Shown in pieces: positions 5,681 to 5,790 of a stretch of 5,790 nucleotides of DNA (position 1 is the first letter of the stretch; every line of letters starts with the position of its first letter). The stretch comes from Gammaproteobacteria bacterium (lineage in GTDB: Bacteria; Pseudomonadota; Gammaproteobacteria; Enterobacterales; GCA-2746155), in NCBI GenBank assembly GCA_024206355.1, contig JAAGZM010000517.1, positions 1-5,790 on the forward strand. Reading direction: 5' to 3'. Made by a program: the position numbers and the translations under genes. The notes under the pieces are model-generated. The model did no database searches, had not been told where the DNA came from, and worked only from the letters and a program-made list of their open reading frames with translations.

Positions 5681-5790
5681 ATGAACGAATTTATAAATAT
5701 TATTAAAGCTAACAAAAAAGGCGAAATGCGTGGTATTTACTCCATTTGCTCCGCACACGCTTTAGTTATTGAAGCGGCTATTGAGCAAGC
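5681..5790 (+). CDS. kbaZ: D-tagatose-1,6-bisphosphate aldolase non-catalytic subunit (KbaZ/GatZ/AgaZ), N-terminus only
   Basis: Thirty-six codons plus two bases are present before the window ends; the family is normally about 420 residues. The visible protein starts MNEFINIIKANKKGE and continues GIYSICSAHALVIEAA, which closely matches the N-terminus of Escherichia coli KbaZ/GatZ as I recall it (GIYAVCSAHPLVLEAA). In enterobacteria this subunit is needed for full activity and stability of the class II aldolase KbaY/GatY, which splits tagatose-1,6-bisphosphate into dihydroxyacetone phosphate and glyceraldehyde 3-phosphate. In Shewanella-type GalNAc pathways the equivalent AgaZ has been proposed to act as a tagatose-6-phosphate kinase. 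It starts 46 bases after the regulator stop with a good AGGA ribosome binding site, so the two may share a transcript. The rest of the pathway (deaminase, deacetylase, kinase, aldolase) would be expected beyond the right edge. Confidence 0.88.
   Translation, partial: MNEFINIIKANKKGEMRGIYSICSAHALVIEAAIEQ

Overview
The window looks like part of a sugar-utilisation locus of a marine gammaproteobacterium of the Alteromonadales type (Colwellia, Thalassotalea, Pseudoalteromonas or Shewanella relatives). The basis is low-GC coding sequence, a TonB-dependent receptor of the Xanthomonas/Caulobacter-like class, and products resembling AgaR and KbaZ/AgaZ of the N-acetylgalactosamine/tagatose-bisphosphate pathway. 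The taxon is an inference from gene style, not from a marker gene.

Layout, all genes on the + strand: (1) 2-1402, the C-terminal 466 residues of a TonB-dependent outer-membrane receptor whose start lies off the left edge; (2) 1403-1524, a spacer with two back-to-back hairpins, the second a candidate weak terminator or attenuator; (3) 1525-2676, a cytoplasmic Gfo/Idh/MocA-family NAD(P)-dependent oxidoreductase; (4) 2723-4498, a sodium:solute symporter; (5) 4499-4866, a 368-base AT-rich gap with no convincing gene, holding a long imperfect inverted repeat and a doubtful minus-strand ORF; (6) 4867-5634, a DeoR-family regulator most like AgaR; (7) 5681 to the right edge, the first 36 codons of a KbaZ/GatZ/AgaZ-type protein (D-tagatose-1,6-bisphosphate aldolase non-catalytic subunit).

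Working model (inference): the receptor brings an amino-galactose- or galactose-containing glycan or sugar into the periplasm, the symporter carries the sugar across the inner membrane with Na+, the oxidoreductase modifies it (or acts as an NAD-dependent glycosidase, as some family members do), and products enter glycolysis through tagatose phosphates using KbaZ and genes beyond the right edge, under an AgaR-type regulator. No PTS component is visible, so a cytosolic kinase would be needed elsewhere. The most notable sequence-level oddity is that the regulator keeps a good AgaR backbone but has lost both phosphate-site motifs expected of the family (DSGTT and DSSK). I see no RNA gene, complete mobile element or CRISPR array, and nothing here proves a wholly new system.
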